A stretch of DNA of 41,887 nucleotides from Patescibacteria group bacterium (GTDB lineage Bacteria; Patescibacteriota; Doudnabacteria; UBA920): contig WARV01000014.1 in the NCBI GenBank assembly GCA_013387205.1, positions 1 to 41,887 on the forward strand, read 5' to 3'. The first letter of the stretch is position 1; each line of letters opens with the position of its first letter. The notes below the pieces were generated by a model. The model saw only the letters and a list, made by a program, of their open reading frames with translations. It was not told the origin of the DNA and made no database searches. This document shows positions 1 to 8,065 of the stretch, one piece after another. The position numbers and the translations under genes are program-made.

Positions 1-157
1 CGAGTGCAGCCGAGGAATCTCCCTTTTTTTGGCTACTTAAGAGATCCTTCGCCCTTCAGATGCACTTGGGCTCAGAGCCTGCCCCGGACTTGATCCGGGG
101 ATGACGCAAGAGCGTCGTTTTTGTCATTTATGTCATTTTTTTAATTTTTGTCATTAC
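1..157. repeat. Intergenic repeat mosaic at the left edge
   Basis: No gene is visible here. The stretch contains a hairpin with the arms CCCCGG and CCGGGG around acttgat (about 80-102), followed by GATGACG. This resembles the widespread 'CCGGACTTGATCCGGG' dispersed repeat, and a related copy lies near 33205-33230. Between 118 and 158 there is a T-rich run with several GTCATT units, shared with the mreB/mreC gap. The left end is cut by the window. Confidence 0.5.
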
Positions 158-919
158 TTATTGTTTTTGTTCACTTGCCAAAAAATTCTTAATGTCATTA
201 ATAGTGCTCATGAACTGGGCCGGGAAAATTATGGTTGAGTTCTTTTCAACGGCAATTTCTGTCATGGTCTGCAAATTGCGCAACTGCAGCGCTATCGGAT
301 GGGAAGCAATGACATCGGCCGCTTCCGAAAGCTTTTGCACGGAAAGGAATTCGCCTTCAGCGGCAATAATCTTGGCTCTCTTTTCTCTTTCCGCTTCTGC
401 CTGCCTGGCCATTGCCCTTTGCATGTTTTCCGGCAGTTCAATATCTTTAATCTCAACTACTGATACCACTACTCCCCAAGGCTCGGTATGGGTATCAAGT
501 ACTTTTCTTATTTCCGCGTTTATTACGTCACGTTCAGACAATACCTCATCGAGTTGGAACCTGCCGACAATATTCCTTATCGTAGTCTGGGCAATTTGGT
601 TTATCGCAGACATGACATTTTCTATCGCCACGATGCTCTTTACCGAATCAACAATCTGGTAATAAGCCACGGCGGAAATGTCTACGGACACGTTATCCTT
701 GGTGATAATCCTCTGCGGAGGAATGGGTAAGGTTATGGTCCTAAGGTCAACTTTCTTAACCCATTCTATGTAAGGAATAACCCATGCAAGACCCGGTTCT
801 TTTAGCCCTACAATCCTCCCAAACCTGAACACCACGCCTTTTTCATACTGCCGGACCACTCTAAAGCCAGGCAGGACGATAAAGACTAACACCAAAATCA
901 ATAAAATTAATATTGGCAT
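158..919 (-). CDS. Slipin / stomatin-like SPFH (band 7) membrane protein
   Basis: A 253-residue protein of the prohibitin-homology family, which forms oligomers on the inner face of membranes and often scaffolds membrane proteases. Residues 1-18 form one hydrophobic anchor (MPILILLILVLVFIVLPG). The SPFH core follows with the typical VVRQYEKGVVFRFGR and PGLAWVIPYIE signatures. An Ala/Glu-rich helix (about 165-200, QAEAEREKRAKIIAAEGE) is the usual coiled-coil oligomerisation segment. Length fits bacterial slipins. It is the last gene of the secE-nusG-rplK run and occupies the place where rplA normally sits. No NfeD partner gene is adjacent. The family call is firm; the cellular client is unknown. 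Confidence 0.93.
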   Translation of the reverse strand: MPILILLILVLVFIVLPGFRVVRQYEKGVVFRFGRIVGLKEPGLAWVIPYIEWVKKVDLRTITLPIPPQRIITKDNVSVDISAVAYYQIVDSVKSIVAIENVMSAINQIAQTTIRNIVGRFQLDEVLSERDVINAEIRKVLDTHTEPWGVVVSVVEIKDIELPENMQRAMARQAEAEREKRAKIIAAEGEFLSVQKLSEAADVIASHPIALQLRNLQTMTEIAVEKNSTIIFPAQFMSTINDIKNFLASEQKQ

Positions 920-938
920 ACGGTTTTTAATTAATGAT

Positions 939-1009
939 CATTTAAACATTTAAGCATATAAGCATTAAGCCTTCATGTTTATATATTTAGATGTTTTTAT
1001 GTTTAAATG
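939..1009. repeat. Inverted repeat between rplK and the slipin gene
   Basis: The arms CATTTAAACAT (939-949) and ATGTTTAAATG (999-1009) are exact complements around an AT-rich loop that is itself partly palindromic. It may act as an intercistronic RNA stem-loop. There is no clear T-tract, so it is not called a terminator. Confidence 0.55.
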
Positions 1010-1010
1010 A

Positions 1011-1433
1011 CTAATCAACAACTTCTACGCCCATGCTCCTGCAAGTGCCGCGGATGATTTTCTCAGCCGCTTCCAAAGTATTGGCGTTCAAATCCTGCAT
1101 TTTCTTTTCAGCAATTTCCTTAATCTGCTTGGAGGTAATCTTTCCTACTTTGTTAAGCAGGGGGTTAGAAGAACCTTTTTGCAAACCAATGGCTTTCATA
1201 ATCAAATTGGAAGCCGGAGGGGTTTTTAAGATAAAGCTGAACGAGCGATCCTCGAAAATGGTCATTTCGACCGGGATAATCATATCCCCGCCCGCTGTCC
1301 TATCGTTAAATTCCTTGACGAACTGGGCGATGTTTACGCCATGGGGGCCTAAGGCCGTACCAACCGGAGGAGCCGGAGTAGCCTTTCCAGCAGGAAGCTG
1401 GAGCTTTAACATTGTCTTGATTTTCTTTGCCAT
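1011..1433 (-). CDS. rplK: Large ribosomal subunit protein uL11
   Basis: A 140-residue ribosomal protein of the GTPase-associated centre on 23S rRNA, needed for EF-G and RelA-linked functions. The N-terminal domain shows [20 protein letters not shown], the proline-rich hinge contacted by thiopeptides. The C-terminal rRNA-binding domain carries [23 protein letters not shown] and ends near [12 protein letters not shown]. Length and both domains are complete. It lies downstream of nusG as in most bacteria, but the usual next gene rplA (uL1) is absent and a slipin gene takes its place. Identification is certain. Confidence 0.98.
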   Translation of the reverse strand: MAKKIKTMLKLQLPAGKATPAPPVGTALGPHGVNIAQFVKEFNDRTAGGDMIIPVEMTIFEDRSFSFILKTPPASNLIMKAIGLQKGSSNPLLNKVGKITSKQIKEIAEKKMQDLNANTLEAAEKIIRGTCRSMGVEVVD

Positions 1434-1546
1434 AAGATTATTTAAGATTTAAGATGTAAGATTTAGGATGTATTCCATCCAAAATTCATGAATCAAGAAG
1501 CGTGAATCATGAATCAGGGATAAAATAGTTAAACTATATTATATAT

Positions 1547-1577
1547 CCAACGGCTAAATCAGCGTTTTAGCCGTTGG
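1547..1577. repeat. Hairpin of the ACGGCTAAA family
   Basis: The arms CCAACGGCTAAA (1547-1558) and TTTAGCCGTTGG (ending 1577) pair perfectly around a short loop, between nusG and rplK. Related hairpins with the same core lie at 26713-26749 and 33272-33311. There is no run of T on the minus-strand 3' side, so it may be a dispersed palindrome rather than a terminator. Confidence 0.6.
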
Positions 1578-1589
1578 AGAACCTGTACC

Positions 1590-1622
1590 GTATCTGTGTT
1601 ATCCGCGATATCCGTGCATCTG
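1590..1622. repeat. Copy of the ATCTGTG repeat family
   Basis: Reads as imperfect units of about 10 nt: ATCTGTGTT, ATCCGCGAT, ATCCGTGC, ATCTGCG. It matches the style of the terminal inverted repeats that bracket the GxxExxY gene at 27397-27861, but here it stands alone between nusG and rplK. Confidence 0.5.
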
Positions 1623-1626
1623 CGAA

Positions 1627-2172
1627 TTATATCTTTTTTACCTGCAAGAAATCCAATTCCACGGGGGTCTCGCGGCCGAAGATGGTGACCATGACTTTAA
1701 CTTTGCCATGGGCTTCGTCCAAATCCCCGACTTTGCCTTCGTAATCCTTAAACGGCCCGTCGTTGATTTTGACCAAATCGCCAGTCGAAAATTCCACTTT
1801 GAACTTAGGCTCTTCCGCGCCCATGCGCTTCTTCAGATAATTCAATTCTTCTTCCGCTATCGGAGTCGGCACGGTCCCGGATCCTACGAACCCGGTGACG
1901 TTTGGGGTATTTCTTACCACATACCAGGAATCATCAGTCACAATCATGTCAACCAAAACATAACCAGGAAAAATCTTTTCTTCCACCGTTGTCCTCTTGC
2001 CGTCCTTAATCTTAATCTTTTTTTCCTTGGGCACGATGGCGTCAAAAATCTTGTCCTGCATATTCATGGACTCGATTCTTTGCTTTAAGTTGTAAGCGAC
2101 GCTGTCTTCGTATCCGCTATAGGTGTGGAGAACGTACCAATGCCGCTCCCCGGTGACTTGTTGTCTAGACAT
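1627..2172 (-). CDS. nusG: Transcription termination/antitermination factor NusG
   Basis: A 181-residue RNA-polymerase-binding elongation factor that suppresses pausing and links polymerase to Rho or the ribosome. The NGN domain starts at RHWYVLHTYSGYE and includes the IFPGYVLVDM strand. The KOW domain is at the C-terminus (GDLVKINDGPFKDYEGKVG). Standard length. It lies between the YdjM-like membrane gene and rplK, so the usual secE-nusG adjacency is broken by one inserted gene. The ATG start at 2172 places the NGN motif at the normal distance from the N-terminus. Confidence 0.98.
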   Translation of the reverse strand: MSRQQVTGERHWYVLHTYSGYEDSVAYNLKQRIESMNMQDKIFDAIVPKEKKIKIKDGKRTTVEEKIFPGYVLVDMIVTDDSWYVVRNTPNVTGFVGSGTVPTPIAEEELNYLKKRMGAEEPKFKVEFSTGDLVKINDGPFKDYEGKVGDLDEAHGKVKVMVTIFGRETPVELDFLQVKKI

Positions 2173-2214
2173 AAATTAGATTTAAGATATAAGAATTATA
2201 AGTTAAGATTTTAT

Positions 2215-2763
2215 CTAAATTCTAAAATAAATTATTATTGCTGTTAATATTAATAATACTTCTATATAAAATTCCGGTTTAGCCAGGTATTTTTTCGTAA
2301 ACTTCCACCAATATTCTACAAAACTTTCGGCAACAATTTCAGATTTAACGCCGCTGTTTTTTAACGCGCAAACTTTTTTTGAAAAAGGCCACAACCATTC
2401 AATACCGTATGCGGAAATACTATCGAGCAAAAAGTGCGACCAGCTGGCAACCCAGATAATTAGTCCAAAATACTTGTAATATTCGCTTTGCGCAAAGAAA
2501 TATACAGCAAGCCCGGCTAACATCCAGAGTATTGGAAAGTGGGTAAAAAACCTGCGGTGGATAGTATTATCCATCCCTTGCTTATACCACCAGGATTTTA
2601 CCTTGGCAAAAGCAAAAAAATTATCAATATCAGGAGCGAAGCCGAAAAACATGGCCCAGAAAAGCAGCTGATTATATTCTGCAGGCGCCAGTTCCGGCTT
2701 GGTTACTTTCAACAAAGCATACCCGGCCAAAAAGCCGCCTGCCACATGCCCTGGAGGCAACAT
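2215..2763 (-). CDS. YdjM/DUF457-like membrane metal-dependent hydrolase
   Basis: A 182-residue polytopic membrane protein of the YdjM (DUF457) group, whose members are predicted metal-dependent hydrolases of unknown substrate. Candidate metal ligands visible in order are His6 (PPGHVAGG), Asp45/Asp47 (APDIDNF), His69 and His75 (IHRRFFTHFP), and His110/Asp114 (WSHFLLDSISAYG). Four or five hydrophobic segments surround these motifs. It sits between secE and nusG with 5- and 42-nt gaps, so it is almost certainly co-transcribed with them. That position is unusual. Function remains unknown; phospholipid-related hydrolysis is only a guess. Confidence 0.8.
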   Translation of the reverse strand: MLPPGHVAGGFLAGYALLKVTKPELAPAEYNQLLFWAMFFGFAPDIDNFFAFAKVKSWWYKQGMDNTIHRRFFTHFPILWMLAGLAVYFFAQSEYYKYFGLIIWVASWSHFLLDSISAYGIEWLWPFSKKVCALKNSGVKSEIVAESFVEYWWKFTKKYLAKPEFYIEVLLILTAIIIYFRI

Positions 2764-2768
2764 AAACT

Positions 2769-2954
2769 TTATCGCTTGCTTACTATTATTTCAAAGACCT
2801 TGAGCAAACCGTAGTCAAAAGCGCCCAGAATAAAAGCGACAACTATGCTAAAAGCAATGACAGTAACCGTGTATTTCAAAGTTTCTGCCCTGCTTGGCCA
2901 AACCACTTTAACCAACTCCGCTTTGACTTCCCTTAAAAATTGCATGATACTCAT
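2769..2954 (-). CDS. secE: Preprotein translocase subunit SecE
   Basis: A 61-residue single-span SecE of the short bacterial type. It clamps SecY in the SecYEG translocon. The amphipathic segment FLREVKAELVKVVWPSRAET is the conserved cytoplasmic helix, followed by one membrane span (about residues 29-50). An AAAAAAGG stretch lies upstream of the ATG and may serve as ribosome binding site. It is the first gene of the minus-strand cluster, with a promoter-like site just upstream. Confidence 0.96.
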   Translation of the reverse strand: MSIMQFLREVKAELVKVVWPSRAETLKYTVTVIAFSIVVAFILGAFDYGLLKVFEIIVSKR

Positions 2955-2966
2955 TTTTTTCCTTTT

Positions 2967-2984
2967 TTAAAAGGCCCTCAGGCC
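2967..2984. terminator. Short hairpin upstream of secE
   Basis: AAAGGCC and GGCCTTT arms separated by a few bases, followed on the plus strand by ATTT. It lies between the secE promoter and the start codon, so in the secE mRNA it would be a leader hairpin. It could instead be an attenuator or a weak plus-strand terminator. Confidence 0.4.
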
Positions 2985-2997
2985 TTTATTTAGCTTA

Positions 2998-3026
2998 AGG
3001 ATACCAGATATCAATATATTTGTCAA
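2998..3026 (-). promoter_or_regulatory. Sigma-70-type promoter of the secE cluster
   Basis: On the minus strand a perfect -35 TTGACA (3026-3021) is followed after 17 nt by TATCCT (3003-2998). It sits about 45 nt upstream of the secE start, with no gene between. It is the only clear promoter seen upstream of the secE-nusG-rplK run. Confidence 0.65.
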
Positions 3027-3074
3027 ACTGCCGTCCTGTGCTGGATTACCTTAGTTTCACCTTCAAAAATGACG

Positions 3075-3932
3075 CTAATCGATGAAAAAATCCTGCGTAA
3101 TAGCCCTTTCCATCCCAACAGTCAAGTTCACTGTTTTAACTTCTTCCATTGCTCCCTGTAAATTTAAAATTCTGATCCTTAATATGTAATCTCCTTTTTG
3201 AACCCTCATAAAAAATTTACCGTCTTCAATCGTACTTGTCCTTGCGATTACGATGTTAGGCATGCGGGTGTGACTAAGCTCCAGTTCAACATCGGAAACT
3301 GAAGTGTTCCTGGATTTGGAAACAACCCTGCCCCACAACCTGTTTTTTGGAAGCAATATCGCTAACAAAATAACCGCTCCGTAAAAATAAAGGACGTATT
3401 TGGTCAGGAAAAATGGAAAATAAACCTTGCTGGCAATAAAAACCGCTAAGACTATCCAAAAAAGAGAAATGGTCAAGACCCGCAAAAAATTTTCCGTGCG
3501 CGGGGAATAATTAAACATTCTTTCTTTTTCCTGCTGGTTCCAGTCTTCCCTCTGGGGATCCATAGGAATATTAAACGCAATCACTTCCGCGTCCCCTAAA
3601 ACTTCAAAAAACTCGCCGCGGTATAAATTTTCATAAACGCTATCCTTATCACCTTCTATCAAATGGGAAGGAAAAGTATAATTGGTCTTCCTGGCAAAAA
3701 TTTTATATTTTCCCGGCCATGATAAAAACCCATAGCGTCCGGTTATGTCGGTTATGAAAGTTTGCGCTACCTTGCCGCTTTTTGCGTCAATCAGCTTAAC
3801 CACGACAGGGTCTAAAGACTGCTTGGTTTTGCTGTCATAGACAACTCCCCAGTGTTCCTGCCTGGCTCTTAACCCAAACAAAACCAGCATGCGGTTTAGC
3901 ATCAGGTTGACTTTTATGAAAAAATTTGACAT
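3075..3932 (-). CDS. Membrane protein with carboxypeptidase-regulatory-like domains
   Basis: A 285-residue protein with no enzyme motif. Residues about 28-95 look like a carboxypeptidase regulatory / transthyretin-type beta sandwich (GVVYDSKTKQSLDPVVVKLID, ITGRYGFLSWPGKYKI). Two hydrophobic spans follow at about 150-195, then a second similar beta domain (VSDVELELSHTRMP to GDYILRIRILN). The architecture suggests an envelope-anchored protein with one small sandwich before and one after a membrane hairpin. Such domains are usually structural or adhesive. No operon partner is evident. Domain call moderate, function unknown. Confidence 0.7.
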   Translation of the reverse strand: MSNFFIKVNLMLNRMLVLFGLRARQEHWGVVYDSKTKQSLDPVVVKLIDAKSGKVAQTFITDITGRYGFLSWPGKYKIFARKTNYTFPSHLIEGDKDSVYENLYRGEFFEVLGDAEVIAFNIPMDPQREDWNQQEKERMFNYSPRTENFLRVLTISLFWIVLAVFIASKVYFPFFLTKYVLYFYGAVILLAILLPKNRLWGRVVSKSRNTSVSDVELELSHTRMPNIVIARTSTIEDGKFFMRVQKGDYILRIRILNLQGAMEEVKTVNLTVGMERAITQDFFID

Positions 3933-4033
3933 TTATTATGAAAGGCCGAGCATCTAGCATCAAGATGCGAGATATGAGGCCAGATTAAGTGCGGAAGCGG
4001 AGCTTCCACTTTGATAAGGAAACTGCCCTGATG

Positions 4034-4053
4034 CCCCGCTGCTAGCAGCGGGG
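4034..4053. terminator. Palindrome downstream of the response regulator gene
   Basis: CCCCGCTGCTAGCAGCGGGG is a perfect 20-nt palindrome 7 nt beyond the stop of the minus-strand response regulator gene. Outer arms GAAACTG and CAGTTTC extend it. There is no strong T-tract on the minus strand, so termination is plausible but unproven. Confidence 0.45.
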
Positions 4054-4059
4054 TCAGTT

Positions 4060-4449
4060 TCATTTTTGTTCCGTTTTCTTTATAACAAAAACTTCGTCGA
4101 TTCTTTTTATAACATCTTCAATTTTAGTGTTGGCCTTAATGAAATATTCCTCAATTTTCAGGCCCTGCACCCTTAAAATATCCTTATTACTCCAAAGATT
4201 GCTAAAGACAATGACCGGCGTTCGGCTAATTGCCTCATCCGGATAGGAGCGCATGCGCTCTAGAACTTTTATCCCGTCAATTTTCGGCAAAAGCAGGTCT
4301 AAAAGCACCAGGTCGGGTCTTTTATCGAGCCACGAATTTATAGCCTCTTCCCCGTCCTCTGCTTGGAGGACATTATGGGTCCTGGTTAATTTTTCGGACA
4401 AAATAGCCCTTAACGAATTATCATCTTCCACTATTAATATTTTTTTCAT
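4060..4449 (-). CDS. Stand-alone response regulator receiver protein
   Basis: A 129-residue CheY-like receiver domain with no output domain. The acidic pocket is Asp9/Asp10 (VEDDNS), the phospho-acceptor is Asp51 (LVLLDLLLPKIDG), the switch Ser is 83 (VIVFSNL) and the conserved Lys is 105 (YFIKANT). All catalytic positions are intact, so it should be phosphorylatable. No histidine kinase is encoded nearby. In reduced genomes such orphan receivers often act by protein-protein contact. It ends 30 nt before folD begins on the same strand. Confidence 0.92.
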   Translation of the reverse strand: MKKILIVEDDNSLRAILSEKLTRTHNVLQAEDGEEAINSWLDKRPDLVLLDLLLPKIDGIKVLERMRSYPDEAISRTPVIVFSNLWSNKDILRVQGLKIEEYFIKANTKIEDVIKRIDEVFVIKKTEQK

Positions 4450-4479
4450 ATGTTTTTCATATGAGGCTGCCCAAATATT

Positions 4480-5310
4480 TTAAGCAGTCTTGTTTAATGC
4501 TACTTGTAAAATATTTTTTAATAACATGGCTACAGTAATAGGACCAATACCGCCCGGAACTGGAGTAACGGCAAACGCGACATCCTTTACCGATTCAAAA
4601 TCCACATCTCCCATTATTTGCCCGCTTGATTCCGCGGTGCCCGCATCAATTACCACCGAGCCCGGTTTAATCATTTCCGCCTTTATAAGTTTTGGACTGC
4701 CTGTTCCGGAAATTATTATATCCGCCTGCCTTGCCAGCGCGCCCAAATCTTTTACGTCTTTATCCGCGGTTGACACATCTAAACCTTTTGCCTTAAGCAA
4801 ATATGATACCGGCTTACCCACCAAAAAACCTTGCCCAATCACCAATATCTTTTTTCCTTCAATTCCTTGCGGGTTTTTTTCCAGAACCTGGAGAATCGAG
4901 CCGGCTGTCGGCGGAATGAATTTAGGGTTTCCCGAATAAAACTTTTGCAGATTTTTTTCACCGATGCAATCCACGTCAATTTCCGGATTAATAGCTTCAA
5001 GCACCGCTTCTTTGGAAAGATGTTCTGGCAGAGGAAGCTGGACAATAAGCCCGCAAATGTTTTTTACTGAATTTAGCCTGACAACCTCCTTGATTAAATC
5101 TTCCTGGCTAATACTCTCCGGAAATTGCGCTGGGTAAAAATCCATCCCGCATTTTTCTGCTGTCTTTGCCTTAATATTCACGTAAGATTGCGACACCGGA
5201 TCGCTGCCGACCAGAATATCGCAAAACACCGGCTTGAAATGCAGGCCTGAAACCGCAGACTTAACTTCATCCAGTATTCCTTTGGCTATTTCCCTGCCAT
5301 CAATTACCAT
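4480..5310 (-). CDS. folD: Methylenetetrahydrofolate dehydrogenase/cyclohydrolase
   Basis: A 276-residue FolD, which converts 5,10-methylene-THF to 10-formyl-THF. The active-site segment SQSYVNIKAKTAEKCG carries the conserved Tyr and Lys. QLPLPEHL and the C-terminal PGGIGPITVAMLLKN signature are present. The nucleotide-binding loop reads VIGQGFLVGKPV where many homologues have a GRS motif, and the usual DVDGF reads DVDCI. These departures could alter cofactor preference or efficiency. Length is normal. The family assignment is certain; cofactor preference is not. Confidence 0.95.
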   Translation of the reverse strand: MVIDGREIAKGILDEVKSAVSGLHFKPVFCDILVGSDPVSQSYVNIKAKTAEKCGMDFYPAQFPESISQEDLIKEVVRLNSVKNICGLIVQLPLPEHLSKEAVLEAINPEIDVDCIGEKNLQKFYSGNPKFIPPTAGSILQVLEKNPQGIEGKKILVIGQGFLVGKPVSYLLKAKGLDVSTADKDVKDLGALARQADIIISGTGSPKLIKAEMIKPGSVVIDAGTAESSGQIMGDVDFESVKDVAFAVTPVPGGIGPITVAMLLKNILQVALNKTA

Positions 5311-5353
5311 AATATAAGTTTATGATGAAAATAAAAAAAAGTAAAATAGTGAT

Positions 5354-5455
5354 ACCAATCTACAAATCCATACTAATAATAACTAATGACAACTAATTCC
5401 TTCTTTGCACGCATTAGTTGTCATTGGTAATATTCGTATGCATTAGTTTATTGGT
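5354..5455. repeat. ACCAAT/ATTGGT palindromic element, copy 1
   Basis: A 102-nt element bounded by ACCAAT and ATTGGT, with a central hairpin of AATGACAACTAAT (5385-5397) against ATTAGTTGTCATT (5413-5425). An inverted, closely similar copy lies at 26604-26704. It fills the gap between mrdA and folD. Confidence 0.75.
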
Positions 5456-5458
5456 TAA

Positions 5459-7411
5459 TTATTTGTTATACCTATTCTGTGCCCACCATTGCAGGGCTTT
5501 TTTAACCACAGGCACGGCAGCAATATGGCCTTCACCGCCGGCTTCAACCAAAACCGTCACGACAATTTGCGGGTCCTCAAACGGAGCATAAGCGGTAAAC
5601 CAGGCGTGAGTCCTGCTGGGATCTGCGCCGTCAAATTGTGAAGTTCCGGTTTTCCCGGCGGCAGATACAGGAAGGGTGGAAAGCTGCCTTCCGCTTCCTG
5701 AAGTGACCGTCTCCCGCATGCCTTCCTGGACAATCTTAAGATTTTTTGGGTCAATAAACCTGTTTACCAAAACTTCCGGATTGGTTTCGAAAACTGTTTT
5801 TCCCTTGCCGTCTATTACCCTGTTTAAAATTTTTGGTTTAAAACCTACCCCGTTATTGGCAATTATAGACGTCCATTCCGCAACCTGCAAAGGAGTTGCC
5901 AGCATGTCGCCCTGCCCAATCCCAATGTGGTATGTATCTCCCAAATACCACTTGCTTAAAATCGCATCATTTTTAAAATATAATCCTTTCCAGTTTGGGT
6001 CAGCTACAAGGCCAGATTTCTCTCCCTGCAAATCAATCCCGGTAGTTTTCCCTAAGTTGAACTTGCGGTAATAACTTGCTAATTTTTCCGCGCCCAAACC
6101 TTTTATCGATGAATTAGGATGGCCTCCGGCAACTGTATAAAAATATATGTCGCTGCTTTGGGCAATAGCGCTTCTTACGTCCATGGCGCCAAGGCCGTCC
6201 CTTTTCCAACCGTAAAAATTATAACTAATAGAAGGATTAAATTGGTTAGGGATTACCAGAACTCCCCTGTCCTGGATTTTAGTGCTTTCAGTAACAATGT
6301 TTTCCTGAAGGGCAGCTGCACCCACCATAGGCTTGACGGTTGAACCTGGCGGATAAGTTCCGGCTATCGCCCGGTTGAACAACGGCAAAGACTTATCTGA
6401 CAACAACTGGTTATAATCGTCCTTTTTAATTCCATGCGCGAACTTGTTATTGTCAAAACCGGGCAGGCTTACCAAAGCCAGCACCTGGCCATTTTTTGGG
6501 TTTATCGCGACAGCGGCTGCTTTGTTGGTGCTGGAAACTGACCCCTTTAGTTCCTGGTACAAAAGTTTTTGGAGCTCCTTATCAATGTTCAAAACTAAAG
6601 AATCGCCCGGCAGCGGATTATTATCCCCAAGCACGCTTAAAAGTTTTCCGGTTGCGTCTACCTCAACCAAATTCTGCCCGTTGGTTCCGTGCAGATATTG
6701 CTCGTATTGCATCTCTATCCCCGATTTGCCGATAAAATCCACGCTGTCATATTTGTTCTTGTCCAAAGTATTCAAATCATCAGGCCCGACCAGGCCGGTA
6801 TACCCCAAAACATGGGAAAAAACTTCCGGATCCAAATAGTCGCGGATGGGAATTTTTTGTACGGAAAAACCTACGAATTCGGACGCCCTTGTTTCAAAAA
6901 GAATGCTTTGCTCGACAGGGATGTCCTGCTTGACTATTATTGGCTCTAAGGAATTCTTGCTGACATTTTTCAGTTTTTGCCTTAGCTCCGTAGCGTCAAG
7001 GCCGAATACGGATGATACTTTCTCCAGCTGTTCATCAAGCTTTTCTTTGGGCAAATCAAACGGTATGGCGACGAGGTTAAAGCTGGCGGTGTTCTGGGCG
7101 AGCACTTCCCCGTTCCGGTCCTGGATGATGCCGCGCGGAGCTAAAATTGTTTGTTTTCTGATCCGGTTATTGTCGGAAAGTTCCCTAAATTGGGGACCTT
7201 TGATGATTTGCAAAAAAAACATCCGGGAAAAAATCACAAAAAAACAAGCGAACAAAACAATTAAAAGCCATTTTAGCGATGGCGCATGGCGTTCATAATC
7301 AAAAACTTCACCGACTTTGCTTTCGGTATCTGCGGCAGCTTCTTCCCAATCCAGCGAATTCTTGTTTGAGGGAGTTTTGTAAGTTGTGCTTATCTTAAAA
7401 GGATCTTTCAT
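5459..7411 (-). CDS. mrdA: Penicillin-binding protein 2 (elongasome transpeptidase)
   Basis: A 650-residue class B PBP that cross-links peptidoglycan during cell elongation. Start chosen at the ATG at 7411, because the longer reading begins with TTG inside an inverted repeat. Residue numbers refer to this start. A membrane anchor is at about 47-70. The dimerisation domain includes APRGIIQDRNGEVLA. The transpeptidase motifs are Ser357-Thr-Val-Lys360 (PPGSTVKP), Ser419-Ser-Asp421 in place of the usual SxN, and Lys587-Thr-Gly (AGKTGTSQFDG). Asp is common at that position in PBP2. It follows mreD, completing an mreBCD-mrdA cluster. No rodA is in the window. Confidence 0.97.
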   Translation of the reverse strand: MKDPFKISTTYKTPSNKNSLDWEEAAADTESKVGEVFDYERHAPSLKWLLIVLFACFFVIFSRMFFLQIIKGPQFRELSDNNRIRKQTILAPRGIIQDRNGEVLAQNTASFNLVAIPFDLPKEKLDEQLEKVSSVFGLDATELRQKLKNVSKNSLEPIIVKQDIPVEQSILFETRASEFVGFSVQKIPIRDYLDPEVFSHVLGYTGLVGPDDLNTLDKNKYDSVDFIGKSGIEMQYEQYLHGTNGQNLVEVDATGKLLSVLGDNNPLPGDSLVLNIDKELQKLLYQELKGSVSSTNKAAAVAINPKNGQVLALVSLPGFDNNKFAHGIKKDDYNQLLSDKSLPLFNRAIAGTYPPGSTVKPMVGAAALQENIVTESTKIQDRGVLVIPNQFNPSISYNFYGWKRDGLGAMDVRSAIAQSSDIYFYTVAGGHPNSSIKGLGAEKLASYYRKFNLGKTTGIDLQGEKSGLVADPNWKGLYFKNDAILSKWYLGDTYHIGIGQGDMLATPLQVAEWTSIIANNGVGFKPKILNRVIDGKGKTVFETNPEVLVNRFIDPKNLKIVQEGMRETVTSGSGRQLSTLPVSAAGKTGTSQFDGADPSRTHAWFTAYAPFEDPQIVVTVLVEAGGEGHIAAVPVVKKALQWWAQNRYNK

Positions 7412-7419
7412 GCTTTTTA

Positions 7420-7520
7420 CCCCCACACCAATTGCCGACAAGCGTTGTGCATATTGGACACTGCCCTATTATAATCAAACTGGTTAGATACCAAAACTTG
7501 TCGAGAATTGGTGTGGGGGT
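7420..7520. repeat. Inverted repeat between mreD and mrdA
   Basis: CCCCCACACCAATT (from about 7421) followed by CGACAAG faces CTTGTCG and AATTGGTGTGGGGG (ending about 7520). Roughly 20 of 23 positions pair across a 56-nt loop. It overlaps the TTG that would give a longer mrdA reading. Confidence 0.65.
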
Positions 7521-7524
7521 GAAT

Positions 7525-8049
7525 TTAAATCTTATTCCGCTGTCTCAACTGAAAATTTTCCACTACGCTTTTAATAAACCCTGCTAATAAATACATGGGA
7601 TACAATAACAATAAATTGCATACCAAGTCCACAAGAAACCTGTGCCTTAGCATGCTTATATCTATTAAATATTTGGCCCAGCCCAGCTTAAACGCGGACC
7701 AGCTGAAAAACCACACAAGGACATCTGTTAAGGCTAGCGTGGCCGCAGACAGCACTGCCATAATTTTCCAGTTTATTTCCAATACAATCACATTCGTCGC
7801 AAGCAAGTGCAGGATAAGGCCTACAATAAGAAAAGAGAGCATGAATGTTCCTGTAAAAGTTGCCGAATAAAAATCCAACAGCAGTCCGGATGCCAAAGCG
7901 ATAAAGAAAAAATCATTATTTTCTTTATCGAGGGAATGGAATATCAAAAAAATCAGCAATAAATTCGGCATCAGGTTTATGGTAGAAAAAAAACCTACAT
8001 TTATTGCCAGCAAGATAATTATTGTTAATGTATAGATTAAATATTTCAT
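7525..8049 (-). CDS. mreD: Rod shape-determining membrane protein MreD
   Basis: A 174-residue polytopic protein. Start taken at the ATG at 8049 (MKYLIYTLTIII), because the in-frame extension upstream runs through a dispersed repeat and overlaps mreC. Five hydrophobic segments are visible. The segment LLLIFLIFHSLDKENNDFF...GLLLDFYSATFTGTFMLSF matches the MreD pattern of a conserved acidic/Asp region after the second span. MreD links MreC to the PBP2/RodA synthase. Placement directly between mreC and mrdA supports the call, since MreD sequences themselves are poorly conserved. Confidence 0.88.
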   Translation of the reverse strand: MKYLIYTLTIIILLAINVGFFSTINLMPNLLLIFLIFHSLDKENNDFFFIALASGLLLDFYSATFTGTFMLSFLIVGLILHLLATNVIVLEINWKIMAVLSAATLALTDVLVWFFSWSAFKLGWAKYLIDISMLRHRFLVDLVCNLLLLYPMYLLAGFIKSVVENFQLRQRNKI

Positions 8050-8065
8050 ATTATAGCGATCCTGA

